Both the position numbers and the translations under genes were made by a program. This document shows, piece by piece, positions 12,032 to 22,449 of a DNA stretch of 64,000 nt (its first letter is position 1; each line of letters opens with the position of its first letter). The stretch is from Primula veris (lineage: Eukaryota > Streptophyta > Magnoliopsida > Ericales > Primulaceae): assembly GCA_963682055.1 (NCBI GenBank), contig OY821743.1, positions 32,288,702 through 32,352,701 of the forward strand, written 5' to 3'. The notes beneath the pieces were generated by a model that saw only the letters and a program-made list of their open reading frames with translations, searched no databases and had not been told where the DNA came from.

Positions 12032-14128
12032 TTTTATCCCAATTCATCAATTGTTCTAAACTTTGTATTCAATTGTTACTCAAAAACAAAAAATAAAATA
12101 TGTTCAAGCAGCATATACATAAGCAAAACTTACACTGCTAAGAAGTATATTAAAAAGTGGAAGATTTGGATATTATTGTATTTGTGCTAATGCAAGGAAA
12201 AAATGAAATACGTTCTTAAATTATCAGATACTGTAAGATGAAGGTGCACACAAGAACTGGAGACAGGTACTTGGAATAAACATATGGGAAGTGTTTATGT
12301 AAGAGCTTCAATAAAGCGATTATCTGTATGTCCTCAAGAGCAAAAAGAGCGTAAGAATTGTGGAAGAAGTTTTTAGAGGCCCTCCGATGTTTTTTCCGGG
12401 ATAGTCATCCGGTGCATATATCAGTACTCCGAAAGTTGGAAGTGGTTGTATAATCTTTTAGCAGAATGCTCAATATATTTTTGGCACCATAATGGTCACA
12501 AGAATGCTATTGCCAATTTAATTTCCAAAAAAAAGTTAATCCAGATTCAGTAGACAAAATCTTACACAGTGATTCATGTAAATGACATGTTATTCACCAC
12601 GTTGTCTATGACGTGGCCATGTCATGTGGCTGTGATCTAAAAATTTAAGTAGCTTAAAAGAATGAAAATACGTACTATGTGAGAGATTGACTGGTAGGTA
12701 GTAGATACATATATCAATTTTGTGAACTATAGAAATGAGACTCCCGTGGCAAAAGACAGTACATGACTACATGTACCATCAACCGTGTGGTAGATGGATC
12801 ACGTATTACAATTACAAATATGGGACAAGCATAATAAAACTAAGAAGAATTGCAGGCAGAAAAGTAACTACGAGCAGGATAGAAATTTTACCCTTCAGAA
12901 AGAACTATTAGTATGATAGAAAGAGCTAGAGCCCTCGAGTGTTCCGAAAACTTCGGTTTTCACCGAAGTTATAGCGATTATATTAATGTAGCCACCAGCC
13001 ACGTGCGTAATAGGTAAAAAAATATTCTACATATGAAGTTTGATTGTAGGAGTAAGGATGAATGATTCTGTACGCATTTTGAAACTAGAGATGATGTTTA
13101 CTTGGGTTGAAACTATTTTTAGAGAATAGAATAAAAATGTTTTTACCACACCAAGTGATACGAAACTAGAGATGATGTTTATTTGCCATGTTTCACTGCT
13201 GCAGATAGAGTCTAGACCCCCCATTTTTTATCTTCTTAAAGTCTCTATTTGATGAATTGTTGAAGCTGAAAATAATTTCCCTAACACTTTTAATCATTAT
13301 TCACGCAGCGCCTTTGGCGGATTTATATCTGTATCGCGTTATAATATTAGTGCATATTTGATAGTTTTGTTGGATTAACAGAACTTAGTATGAAGATTTC
13401 ATGAAATTCGGAATTTTGTTGTTTAGATGTCTGGAGTAGGTTCTGAAATTCAGTAATAGAATCTGAAATAAGCAACCGACAAGATATACGTAAAGTGAGT
13501 TAATTTTAATTGGATATGCTGTGTTTCGAAATGGTGCCAAAATGAGTTGAATCTTCTTCACGTTTTAATTTGAAAAACATGTACCTTATATTATTCAGTC
13601 TTAAGTACTTCAGAGTTCAGATCGAGGCGTGATGTAAAATATGTAACTGAAAATTATCGATTTGTGAAGAATACATTATTGTAAAATGAAGATATAAATC
13701 TAAATCCTCATTGCTTACAGTTCTTGCTGCACATTTTGATTGTCAGTGCATGTTTAACATTTAAGAAATTTACACAAATATATGAACCCAAAGTCACATC
13801 TGTTGCGCCAAGGTTATCAAAGGTCAACTTTTAAGAAAAATCGGGTATATTTAAAATGAAGAATATGAAACTTTCCTATTTATGCTTGAGATCTAATATT
13901 TATACGACTAACAGACACTGGATCGAAAGACGAAAAACACAACAATAACAAAAAAAAAAATTATCATTCGTCTTCCATGACTGGATTACAGAAAACATAG
14001 ATTTAGCCAGCGAAGGATTCTTATTTTAAATTTTAAAATAAAAAAATACTAAATAAATTTGGCACATCTTACAAGTCTGAGTCCATTACTCCAACTCAAG
14101 TCTCAGTTTACTTAATTACTTGAATTGA
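12032..14128. other. Intergenic between convergent genes
   Basis: No gene seen. A word GAAACTAGAGATGATGTTTA occurs twice 80 bp apart (13081 and 13161). The segment at about 13380-13575 is a diverged copy of the PGM 3' flank at 11740-11935 (shared words TAGAATCTGAAATAAG and TGTTTCGAAATGG). Confidence 0.6.
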
Positions 14129-16502
14129 TTATTTATCTGCTTCGTTAGCTAAGACTTTTGTACCCGTCTCATGCTTAACAGAGCTTGAAATCGAAGAGTT
14201 TGTGAATGTTGATATTGCAATATGCTCGCGACCATTTTCCAGCTCCCAATAAGTTTGAGTTTTCTTATCTTCACATCTCATTCTCTCTGCGTATTTCTCC
14301 AAATTAAACCCTGTCTCATCTTTACCACCGAAAGAAGACTCGAGCTTTTCCATGTCGAATAAGTCCTCCATAATTTTCTTCGTATTTGCATTATCGGAAT
14401 AAACAAACTTCACTTTCTCAGCTGTCTTATGCTCTAGAAAGGGCCTTGCCATCTGCAGCAATACACAAGATTTATAATGAAAATTAGCCAGAGGAACAAT
14501 TTGGCTACTCATCTAGCGCTCAAAACAGTAAAACACTTGTCCCCGATCTTTATCACGGTGTCAACTTTCTCTGAACTACTGTCATATTATTTTGCCCAAT
14601 AGTAGTATGTTCACCTAAAATACACTATTAATTTAGGCAGTATATAATGGCAGGTAGTATAATTTTACTGCTAGAATAATTTCTCAGTATTTTCCACACC
14701 GTATCGCCATATATTGTATATTATCGTGTGTTTCTGAGGTATTAAATATGGAAAGAATTATGAGTGGAATGGTCTTTACCATGTAAAATGGTTCGAAGAA
14801 CTTAGGTGGGTTGTATAGTATTGCCAAGCCGAGTCTCTCAGGGTAGTAGTGTTGCAGAAAATAAGCCGTTTCTCGTGTCGCTTTAATCGAAATATGTGAA
14901 ATATTGTAGTCATGGAAATCAACAAGCCAGATCATTTCTTCCTGGTCGCCTTGCAAATTCATGATAGCACTCTCCATTGCATACACAAAATACCTCATTT
15001 GTTCTTTCACGGAGTGTGTGTTCTTTAGTAAAAATGTCAAATTGTCAGTTAAAAAAATATCAACAAGTAAACAAGAAGCCATCTAAGTATCACTTCAACT
15101 TAGAACAGAAGGAAATTGAACTCAATTATCTTTATGAAGAGTACTACTCATTTGTTTATCATGAGGCTAGTTAGATTAAGGTGGAGAAAACACAACGCGC
15201 TTAAAGAAAAAACTAGATTAGCTGCAGAAGGATCAAAATGTCATGCCGAACAAACAACTTTAAAATGACTGTTAACCCAAGATGGGTGACAGTTTGCCAT
15301 TAGCTACCCTATTTATCTCCCATAAGCTATGAAAAAACGCCAACTTAAACTACGAGTAAATAAAACATTTATGCTAAACCCTCACAATTAGTGATAAAAT
15401 AGGGTAAATTTGTTTAAACTTGAGCAAAACCATAAAGTAACAAGCCTCGGACTCAACCTGTCGACTCGGTCTCATGACAATAACCGTTCTTCCATTTTTA
15501 TCAGTGTAATTGGACACGTATAGTTTTCCAGTTTCTGCCTCATGAGCTACCTCATCCTACACAATTTGAAAACAACACTGTCAAGTGTCAAATGATATAA
15601 ATATTAACCAACAAGTAAAGACGAGTCGAATTCTGGATCAATAGTAGGCTCATAAAAATGGTTTACATTCTACAACAGAGTTGCCCAAAATCACATAAGT
15701 GTGAAAAGAGAACATAAGTCAACTTTGAAGACATTTACAAATTAAACCAAATATCATAACATTTGGATTCTAACTCTTATCTACAAGTATTAGCAAGTAG
15801 TATGCTGAGTATGCTCACATTAAATATCTCAGCAATTTTATAATTTTTTTGTGAAAATTAAGGACAAAAATTAGTACTAAAGGAAAACAAAATATGCCGT
15901 ACACAATTTAATGACCTTTAAATACTTCGTGCTCTATTAATTACAGCACCTCTTTTTCGTTTTGGTATCCAATCTATGATCTTTTTTCTATGTAGAGTAC
16001 ATAAGCAAAGATTGTCCGGGTCGTTTAGTAATTAAAACTTTTGTTAAGAGGGCATAGATTCGGAAAAACTTGATAATATGTTGGTGTAAAAAAACTGTAA
16101 CTAGCCCTACAACAATTTGAAAATAAACAAAGTAAAAGTGTAAAACATTGATTTGTTACCCATTTAATCTCTTCTGGTTTGTATTCCAACCTCCATTTTA
16201 TTGTCTCTTTGAGAACTTTAGTAGCCTTCTTCACATTCCAGTAAGATGCCTTTAAATATCTCAAAATTGATGCATCAGAACAAAATATCGACAACTTCGC
16301 AGGTACTTCCCCCACCAACTTCCTAACATCGGCTACCTGAGAATATACAAAACTATATGATCATTTGAAAAACTTCCCTGGAAAAGAAAATGAGTTCCCA
16401 TTGACGGTCTAGTGGACATATTTTTACCTTTTTTTGATGTTCTTGTGATAACGATGTGTTTTTGCAGCTATTTGAAGCATAATCTGAATCAGCAGAACTC
16501 AT
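14129..16502 (-). CDS. Sec14-like CRAL-TRIO lipid-transfer protein (5 exons, 305 aa)
   Basis: Proteins of this family bind a phospholipid or other small lipid in a closed pocket and exchange it between membranes. Exons, in coding order: 16502-16428, 16336-16160, 15556-15458, 15022-14780, 14452-14129; all GT-AG and in frame, stop TAA. Residues 26-84 form the helical CRAL-TRIO N region (ILRYLKASYWNVKKA, TIKWRLEYKPEEIKW). Residues 85-230 form the lipid-binding fold (GRTVIVMRPSRQ; MIWLVDFHDYNIS; YPERLGLAILYNPPKFFEPFY). The tail ends with FDMEKLESSFGGKDE, typical of the short plant single-domain type without a GOLD or nodulin domain. It is closest, from memory, to At1g22180. It is convergent with the PGM gene, 2.5 kb away. 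The first exon (25 residues, Ser-rich) is the least certain part. Confidence 0.92.
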
Positions 16503-17640
16503 AGCTTTTGAAAAAAGAACTATTCCTTCGAATTATATTTGGTGTTTTGAAGAACATGAAGTTGTGTATGAAAGATTTGGTTCTAAAAAAGCATTAGTTC
16601 TAAAAAATATCTGGGGCTTTGAACTACTTATGCTTATTAAGGTGGTTGCTGAAAGTTGGTCTCTAGTCTCAACTCTATACGTCCTCAACTAGCCGTCACC
16701 ACAAATTTTTTAAATGAGTGAAATAATATCTATAAATGTTTAGTTACACTTTGAACCCCAAACTATAAATTTAAAGAAAATACAGATTATTTGAAGACAT
16801 ATATTGGACTCAAACATGACCAATTTTACAAAAGGTAACAGATTTGGCCGCAATTTTGAAAAAAGAAGGAAAATTTAGACCCTTCATGATTACCGACTTT
16901 GATAGCCACTACCATTTTCATGATTCATGGAATAATTTTCTACTCATAATAAAGGTTATATACAAATTTTAAACCCTTACTGTTGCAAATATAGGGACTA
17001 AATGACTTAATGTTGAAACTAGGGGGACTCTTATCATTTGACACTGTAGTAAAAACCTAAATTTGAAAAGGAAAAATTGGAAGCTGATGTATATAATCTT
17101 TTTGAAGAAAACTCAAGAATTCTTTTGTCACCAAAATGATTACAATTTACATGCAAGTGTTATTTAATTAGGCAAATTAAATATATGGAGTTTTAGAAAT
17201 TAACTGTACTGATTACAAATTTTAAACTTTTATAAGTAGCTAAAGGGAGATGTTATCATGTGAGCAATTTGACTGGTAGATATATATATATATATATATA
17301 TATAGGACAATGTAGTCAAAATCAATATAAAAATTTGGCCCCCGCATGGCCATAATACAGTAAACTGTTGCAATCAGGACAACTAAATTATAATATTGTT
17401 CGGAACAGATAACATTATTTGAACTCCTAACATTTAATTACTTTAAATTTAATTTTATCACTATACTAACATCTCTTTAATTGAATTAAGAGGGGCATCA
17501 ATACATATATCTTAGAAAATTTTAAATTACACATATAAAAAAAATTAAAAATCGCCGTCAGAGTAGCCACAGCCACCCTCAGTCACCCATTGGGTCCGCC
17601 CATGAAGACACCTGTAAAATTATAAGGCTAGTTTGGGACA
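16503..17640. other. Upstream of the Sec14-like gene, intergenic
   Basis: AT-rich. Contains a TA microsatellite at about 17277-17304 and nothing else recognised. The promoter of the minus-strand Sec14-like gene must lie at its left end, but no convincing TATA box could be fixed. Confidence 0.5.
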
Positions 17641-17643
17641 TTT

Positions 17644-17867
17644 CACTACAATAAAAAATTCATTTAGTATTATAAAAAAATTTCGGTTATATTGTTAAAA
17701 TGTATGTGGTTAAATTTTAGCAACAGTTTAGCAATAAATTATGTTGCTATTTGTTACTAAATTGTTGCTAAAATTGTTGTAAAATTGTTGCTAAGATTTA
17801 GTAGCAACCATTTTACTAACATAATTCAAATTTTTTTTATGAAGTTAAATAAATTTTTTTTATAGTG
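17644..17867. mobile_element. CACTA-type MITE, 224 bp, 3-bp TSD
   Basis: The left end reads CACTACAATAAAAAATT and the right end, read inward, CACTATAAAAAAAATTT. Both are flanked by TTT (17641-17643 and 17868-17870). The interior has repeated TTGTTGCTAAA words, like the sub-terminal repeats of CACTA elements. CACTA ends plus a 3-bp duplication define the superfamily. No coding capacity. Confidence 0.85.
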
Positions 17868-17962
17868 TTTAAAAAAGAGATCGCAACTATTTTCTCAATA
17901 CCATACCCCTGCTTTTAGAAATAGACCAAGGAAGGAGTATTTAATGTAGGTACCATTAATAA

Positions 17963-18342
17963 GATGCGTTTTTGCTACCTTAAAAAAATAGGATAGTCTA
18001 TCCTAGTTTTATAAACCGTTGGATTTAGTTACAGGCAAATGATCTAATTGTTGCTAAAACTCTCCAAAAAATATCCAATATATACTTTAAACCAACTAAG
18101 AATTGCATACATACACACCTATTGAAATTATATTTTTATTATTATTTCCCCTAATTCATTTTTTATTAGGTTTTTTAGTTGTATTTTTACTTATTGGTGA
18201 TTTTTTTTGTTGCATATATTAGTTGTCTCATTCCCAAATTTAAGATTATGATTCTTGATAATCGAACTTATTTCGACAAACTTTTATAAATAAAATTCGG
18301 AATTCTTTTATCATACGATTTTTAATCAAAAAATGACCTTTT
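17963..18342 (+). repeat. Direct repeat copy A (about 375 bp)
   Basis: Closely matches 18639-19231 once the Stowaway insertion in the latter is removed. Shared words include GTTTTATAAACCGTT, AAACCAAC, TACTTATTGGTGATTT and AATTCGGAATTCTTTTATCA. It is the copy without the insertion, so it shows the empty target site near 18074 (ATATCCAATATATAC). Confidence 0.85.
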
Positions 18343-18530
18343 GAAAAATGAAAATATATTGGGATAACTCATCCCGACCCTACGGGGTCTCGGAAAATCG
18401 GGTCCCAAAAATCGGGTCTTGAATTTTTTCGGATCGTTTTTTTTCACTCAAAAAAATAATTGAGAGTTGTGATATTTTTTCACTCATAAAGGACGTATAT
18501 TATGTGTTTTTTTAGTTTTGTAACGACCCT

Positions 18531-18722
18531 CAGATCATTTTTCTATATTTAATCATGCACCTAACGGTTCATAAAAGTAGGGTGCGTAGTCTACCCTAGA
18601 TTTTCTAGGGTAACAAAAATGCATCCATGTACATACGGATGCATTTTTGCTACCCTAAAAAAATTAGGGTAGCCTACCGTAGTTTTATAAACCGTTAGAT
18701 TTGGTTATAGGCAAATGATCTA
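18531..18722. repeat. Fold-back (inverted repeat), arms about 90 bp, 10-bp loop
   Basis: Left arm 18531-18626 and right arm 18637-18722 pair around the loop ATGTACATAC. Pairing is nearly perfect next to the loop (GGATGCATTTTTG) and includes nested GGGTAG/CTACCC stems. The right arm is also the beginning of direct-repeat copy B, so a terminal end of some element is present in both orientations. Confidence 0.8.
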
Positions 18723-19231
18723 AGAATTGTCAAAACTCTCAAAAAATATCTAATTTTCTCTCCGTTCCCAATTAATTGTCCTTTATGAAATTACGTGTAA
18801 TTTTGACCGGCTTATAACATGTATCAAAATTGCCAAAATGAAAATTTTCAAAACTAAATAATATAATTTAATGTTTGAACTATATGATTAACTTTTAAAA
18901 AATTTCATTCCGACAATTTTGATATAAGTTATTAGCCGGTGAAAATTGCATGTAATTTCATAGTGGACAATTAATTGGGAACGGATGGAGTATATACTTT
19001 AAACCAACAAAGAATTGCGTAGATACACACATATTAAAATTATATTTTTATTATTATTTTCCTTAATTCATTTTTTATTAGTTTTTTTAGTTATATTTTT
19101 ACTTACTGGTGATTTTTTTTTTTTTTTTTTTTGCATATATTAGTAGTCTCATTCCCAACTTTCCACAAAATTTTATAAATAAAATTCGGAATTCTTTTAT
19201 CATACTATTTTTAATTAAAAAATGACCTTTT
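18639..19231 (+). repeat. Direct repeat copy B, carrying a Stowaway insertion
   Basis: Second copy of the block at 17963-18342, in the same orientation, interrupted by the MITE at 18758-18990. It also has an expanded poly-T run at about 19107-19131 that copy A lacks. Confidence 0.85.
18758..18990. mobile_element. Stowaway MITE (Tc1/mariner type), 233 bp, TA target
   Basis: The ends are inverted copies: CTCTCCGTTCCCAATTAATT on the left and CTCCATCCGTTCCCAATTAA on the right (read inward), continuing into ATTGTCC. CTCC-TCCGT-type ends are the Stowaway signature. Direct repeat copy A has the uninterrupted site, and TA follows the right end at 18991-18992. Filled and empty sites can therefore be compared within the window. 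Confidence 0.88.
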
Positions 19232-19697
19232 TTAATGGTTCAGACGTAAAATGGTCTACCAAACGCCTTATTAGTAGGCCCATGGGTAATCCATGTCCAA
19301 TCCTATTCAAATAATGGTGTAAACAAACAAGACCATAGTGTTATTTAGTGAACTTCGTTGGCTGGCGAGTGTTATGTAGCAAAAATTTCTGGATGACATT
19401 TCATATTTGATTTCCATTAGGCATTCTTATTCTTATGAACCATAAAGTAAAGGATACATGAAAAAGGGGATACATGAAAGGGAACTAGGAAGAGATTAGA
19501 TGACATTTTATTACTTCAACAAAATTACAAGTTCAAGTTCATACTTATGCTCCATTTTAGGAGTGATCAGTACATGTACAACATTAATGCTGCTAGAATA
19601 TAAAAGTAAATATAAGTATATAATTAGTACAAGCCATGCATGTTTACATAAACATTTTGCAAAAACTATGTATCTGGAATGATGGATCAATATTCCA

Positions 19698-19910
19698 TGA
19701 AACTAACTCCAGCATGCTCCGCACCAGTAACAAGGAAAGTTACAAAATAAGCCCGCTAAGTAGTGTTTTATCCAGATATAGTGGTTAGTGAAAAAAAATG
19801 CATAAGATATTTCGCTATATTACTGGTAGAATGCTAATCGTGTGCTTTTTGCGCCAGCATATCGCCTTTTGCGCTATTTAAGCATGAAAAAGCGGAGAAG
19901 GGGTAATTCT
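19698..19910 (-). pseudogene. Duplicated 3' end of the small membrane-protein gene
   Basis: On the minus strand, 19910-19800 reads PFSAFSCLNSAKGDM and then AQKAHD before a stop. This parallels the C-terminus of the gene at 20556-20867 (PFSSFSCLNSAKNDI ... AQKAHDS). The similarity continues into the 3' flank (GCATGCTCCG at about 19713 and 20402). The 5' half of the gene, including the membrane segment, is missing, so this copy cannot encode the protein. Confidence 0.75.
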
Positions 19911-20009
19911 TTATTCGGTTAGGTTTTTTTTTGAATCAACATTTTATTATATTTATAAAGCGTTCGTTAAAAAATCTGTAAAATTTGACATTTTATATAT
20001 ATTTTGGTG

Positions 20010-20320
20010 TTTAATTGGTTAGGGCTGCGGGTAATGGTAAAGAGGAGGATAATGGTCAACCAATCCTAACCCGCCTGAGCCAAAGAATGCAAAAACCATG
20101 GGCATGTGGACTGGGATGGGGATGGTTATGTATATTTATAACTATAGGGGAGGTCCGGGTAAGGGTAAGGAGGAGAGTACAAGTACGGGTAAGGGTAAGG
20201 AGGAGGAAGGTACGGGTATGAATGTGGGTCCAGGGAAGTTGGGGAGTGTGGGCCCGAGGAAGGAGACAATGGGCTCTGGAAGGGAGAAAGCAAGTCCAGG
20301 AGGGAGACATTGAATTATGG
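20010..20320 (+). repeat. GC-richer purine minisatellite, GGGTAAGGGTAAGGAGGAG units
   Basis: Contains two copies of ACGGGTAAGGGTAAGGAGGA plus variants (GGTCCGGGTAAGG, GGTCCAGGGAAG). Base composition differs sharply from the AT-rich surroundings. Long overlapping open frames occur here in several frames, which is what low-complexity purine DNA produces. It sits between the small gene and the duplicate of its 3' end. Confidence 0.7.
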
Positions 20321-20555
20321 AATGAAAGTATGTTTGTATACCAGACATTGTTGGCATGTGACAAATTATCTTAACCGTCAGACCTGTTTAACTAACTCAT
20401 GCATGCTCCGTGCTAATAGCAAGTAAAACTGTAATTATGTACTATGTAGACTATATAATTGACTCCCTCTTTATACATATATCAGTGTATCAAAAAGCCC
20501 AGTACGTAATGTTTTTATCCTGATATACTGATTAGTGGATAAAAAATGCATAAAC

Positions 20556-20867
20556 TTATTTCGCTATGATGTTGGTAAAATGCGAATCGTGCGCTTTTTG
20601 TGCTATTAGTGTGCTTTTTGCACTAATATCGTTTTTTGCGCTATTTAAACATGAAAATGAGGAGAAGGGAGACTTGTCATCGTTCTCTTTGTATCTCCAC
20701 TTCCAGAACAAATAAATTGCTCCTATAATAAGTATGATCCCTACCAAAACATAAACTATCACAATCCCAGGGTTGACAGCTTCCCGATATTCTTGATTAA
20801 AGCCTGTATCAACCCCGACATTGGTTGCATCCACCGCCATTAATGCTACTCCTGATTTCTTTTCCAT
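20556..20867 (-). CDS. Small single-span membrane protein, 103 aa, possibly S1FA-like
   Basis: Starts at ATG 20867 and ends at TAG 20556, apparently one exon. Residues 1-32 are acidic/neutral. Residues 33-54 form one clear membrane segment introduced by Asn-Pro-Gly (NPGIVIVYVLVGIILIIGAI), followed by a charged WKWRYKENDDK and a Ser/Asn/Lys-rich tail. The NPG-plus-hydrophobic pattern after a short N-terminus recalls plant S1FA proteins. However, S1FA proteins end in a very basic KKKPVSKKK-type tail that is absent here, so the link is weak. The tail overlaps the segment duplicated at 19.7-19.9 kb, so the original C-terminus may have been replaced by repeat-derived sequence. Could be a divergent or decaying copy. 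Confidence 0.45.
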   Translation of the reverse strand: MEKKSGVALMAVDATNVGVDTGFNQEYREAVNPGIVIVYVLVGIILIIGAIYLFWKWRYKENDDKSPFSSFSCLNSAKNDISAKSTLIAQKAHDSHFTNIIAK

Positions 20868-21280
20868 TCTCTTTTCTCTCTATATATAATTATATGTATA
20901 TATTCAGTATTCTATGTGTTTGTAGCTTCACTCTATTTTGCATAGTTTATGAGTCACGATTTACTTTTAGGCTTGTTTGTAACACATTTTTAGTAAGTTA
21001 GCCTTGCACATCAAAACAATATGCATGGTAATGAGATCTTCTGCAATGTTGTAATTGGAAAAATATTGTCATGTTCATAATCGATGAAATTTCACGCTTT
21101 TTATAAAAGAAAAATTCGGGCATTAATAGTGTACGTAATTCTCAATAAAAGTAAAAATTATTTTTTATGCGAGAAAGAGAATGAAATGTAACAAATCAAA
21201 ACCTGAATATCGTATAGGCAATACTTAAAACTATGAATACAAAATAGTTATGAACAAAAACACTGAGTATGTTGTGTGAC
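20868..21280. other. Intergenic, AT-rich
   Basis: Upstream side of the small minus-strand gene. A CT-rich stretch followed by TATATATAAT (20873-20892) could be its core promoter. Nothing else recognised. Confidence 0.4.
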
Positions 21281-21299
21281 ATATTAGCTCATTATAGAT

Positions 21300-21480
21300 A
21301 TATATAGAGATATGTATAGATATACAGATAGGGAACAATATATCTTTATTAATCAGAATGTATATAATACAAGATCCCTAACCCTCTTTATATAGATAGA
21401 GGGGTAGGGTTACAAGCCCAATTGGGCCCAACTAAAGCCCATAAAATACAAGCTCAATAGTCCAATAATATCTTACAACA
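21300..21480 (-). repeat. 3' LTR (partial) of the copia element
   Basis: On the minus strand, directly after the polypurine tract, the sequence begins TGTTGTAAGATATTATTGG and contains CTATATAAAGAGGG (TATA-like, about 21395) and AATAAAG (about 21340). That is the usual LTR order. The far end, expected to finish in CA, could not be fixed. Confidence 0.6.
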
Positions 21481-21652
21481 CTCCCCCTTTGGATGTTTTG
21501 AATTCTTCGTCTTCATGCAGTCGATTTGAGTCGAGTTCATTCGCAGTGCTAAACACATAAAAAACCTTACGGCCGGAAAACCCAATGTAACGACCCGGCC
21601 CCACGGACCGAACCGTCACGCCCGTATCAACAATATTGTCCGCTTTGGCACA

Positions 21653-21719
21653 ACTTCCCAGAGAGGTCACCCATCCTGGTACTACTCCAAGTTAAGCACG
21701 CTCAACTATGGAGTTCTGT
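21653..21719 (-). ncRNA. Shortened 5S-like segment in the Cassandra 3' LTR
   Basis: Only the part equivalent to GGAACTCC-AGTTAAG-GTGCTT ... GATGGGTGACC is present. The first half of 5S (CGATCATACCAGCACTAATG) is missing compared with the other LTR. Confidence 0.8.
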
Positions 21720-22054
21720 CCTCGCTATTGTGCCGCACGGCTTTAAAAGGCCTTGTTGATAGGAAATGGATCTTTAAGCTTATATATCACACGGGTACTC
21801 TCATATCTGGGCGATGTGGGACTGACACACAACACCGCACCACAGACCTTCCTGGAAATCTGGGTCGTTCAATTACCCCCCCCCCCCCTTTAGGCACGAC
21901 GTCCTTGTCGGGCACGTTGTCCTTCAGGGGCCCACACACACGTGCTAGTCCCCATATTTCCGGACAGATAGAGGCTCGGATACCATCTGTAACGCCCCGG
22001 CCCCACGGACCGAACCGCCATGCCCGTATCAACAATATTGTCTGCTTTGGCACA

Positions 22055-22157
22055 ACTTCCCAGGGGGGTCACCCATCATGGTACTACTCTCGCCCAAGCA
22101 CACTTAACTGCGGAGTTCTGATGGGATCCGGTGCATTAGTGCTGGTATGATCGCACC
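22055..22157 (-). ncRNA. 5S rRNA-like segment in the Cassandra 5' LTR
   Basis: On the minus strand this reads GTGCGATCATACCAGCACTA, continues through the A box/intermediate element/C box order of plant 5S rRNA (AGTTAAGTGTGCTTGGGC, GAGAGTAGTACCATGATGGG) and ends TGGGAAGT. I count few differences from the canonical plant 5S over about 103 nt. The 3' 15-20 nt of 5S are replaced by LTR sequence, so it is not a ribosomal 5S gene, but the RNA polymerase III promoter boxes are present. Confidence 0.88.
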
Positions 22158-22449
22158 CATCCTGGTACTACTCCAAGCTAAGCACGCTTAACTATGGAGT
22201 TCCGTCCTCGCTATTGTGCCGCACGACTTTAAAATGCCTTATTGATAGGAAATGGATCTTTAAGCTTATATACCACACGGGTACCCTCATATCTGGGTGA
22301 TGTGGGACTGACGCACAACACCGCACCACAGAAATTCCTTTCTGAAAATCTGGGTCGTCACACCCAATGTGGGACAAACCAGTAGATAGGAGAAACTATG
22401 TAGCCGAATGATATATGCCGAAATACAATGTAAGTAACTAACCACAAAA

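Larger units (their letters stand above)
21586..22362 (-). mobile_element. Cassandra TRIM retrotransposon (5S-rDNA-carrying), complete, 5-bp TSD
   Basis: A non-coding miniature LTR element read on the minus strand. 5' LTR 22362-21988 (375 bp), internal region 21987-21872 (116 bp), 3' LTR 21871-21586 (286 bp). Just inside the 5' LTR is TGGTATCCGAGCC (about 21985-21973), a primer-binding site for initiator-Met tRNA with one mismatch. Just before the 3' LTR is a G-rich polypurine tract (about 21888-21876). LTRs begin TGTGACGACCC / TGAACGACCC and end TTACA. The flanks are identical: CCCAA at 21581-21585 and 22363-22367. The LTRs hold 5S rRNA sequence, the mark of Cassandra. It has no proteins and depends on other retrotransposons for movement. 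It sits in the dead copia element, so it inserted later. Confidence 0.93.

Noticed and set aside
14977..15174. Plus-strand frame over Sec14-like exon 4
   Set aside because: It is antisense to a conserved exon and has no domain of its own.
20155..20210. GGGTAAGGGTAAGG as an interstitial telomere repeat
   Set aside because: The plant telomere unit is TTTAGGG. GGGTAAGG does not match it in either orientation, and only two or three units occur.
20015..20364. Four overlapping open frames on both strands in the GGGTAAGG region
   Set aside because: They arise from low-complexity purine-rich repeats, which lack stops in several frames at once. The amino-acid content is repetitive (Gly-Lys-Glu, Arg-Val) and no domain is visible.
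22055..22157. A genuine chromosomal 5S rRNA gene
   Set aside because: It is embedded in the LTR of a complete Cassandra element, lacks the 5S 3' end and is not followed by other 5S units with a spacer.
21728..22377. Open frames of 60-140 codons over 21.5-22.4 kb
   Set aside because: They run through Cassandra LTRs and a poly-C tract; Cassandra is non-coding and the frames differ between its two LTRs.
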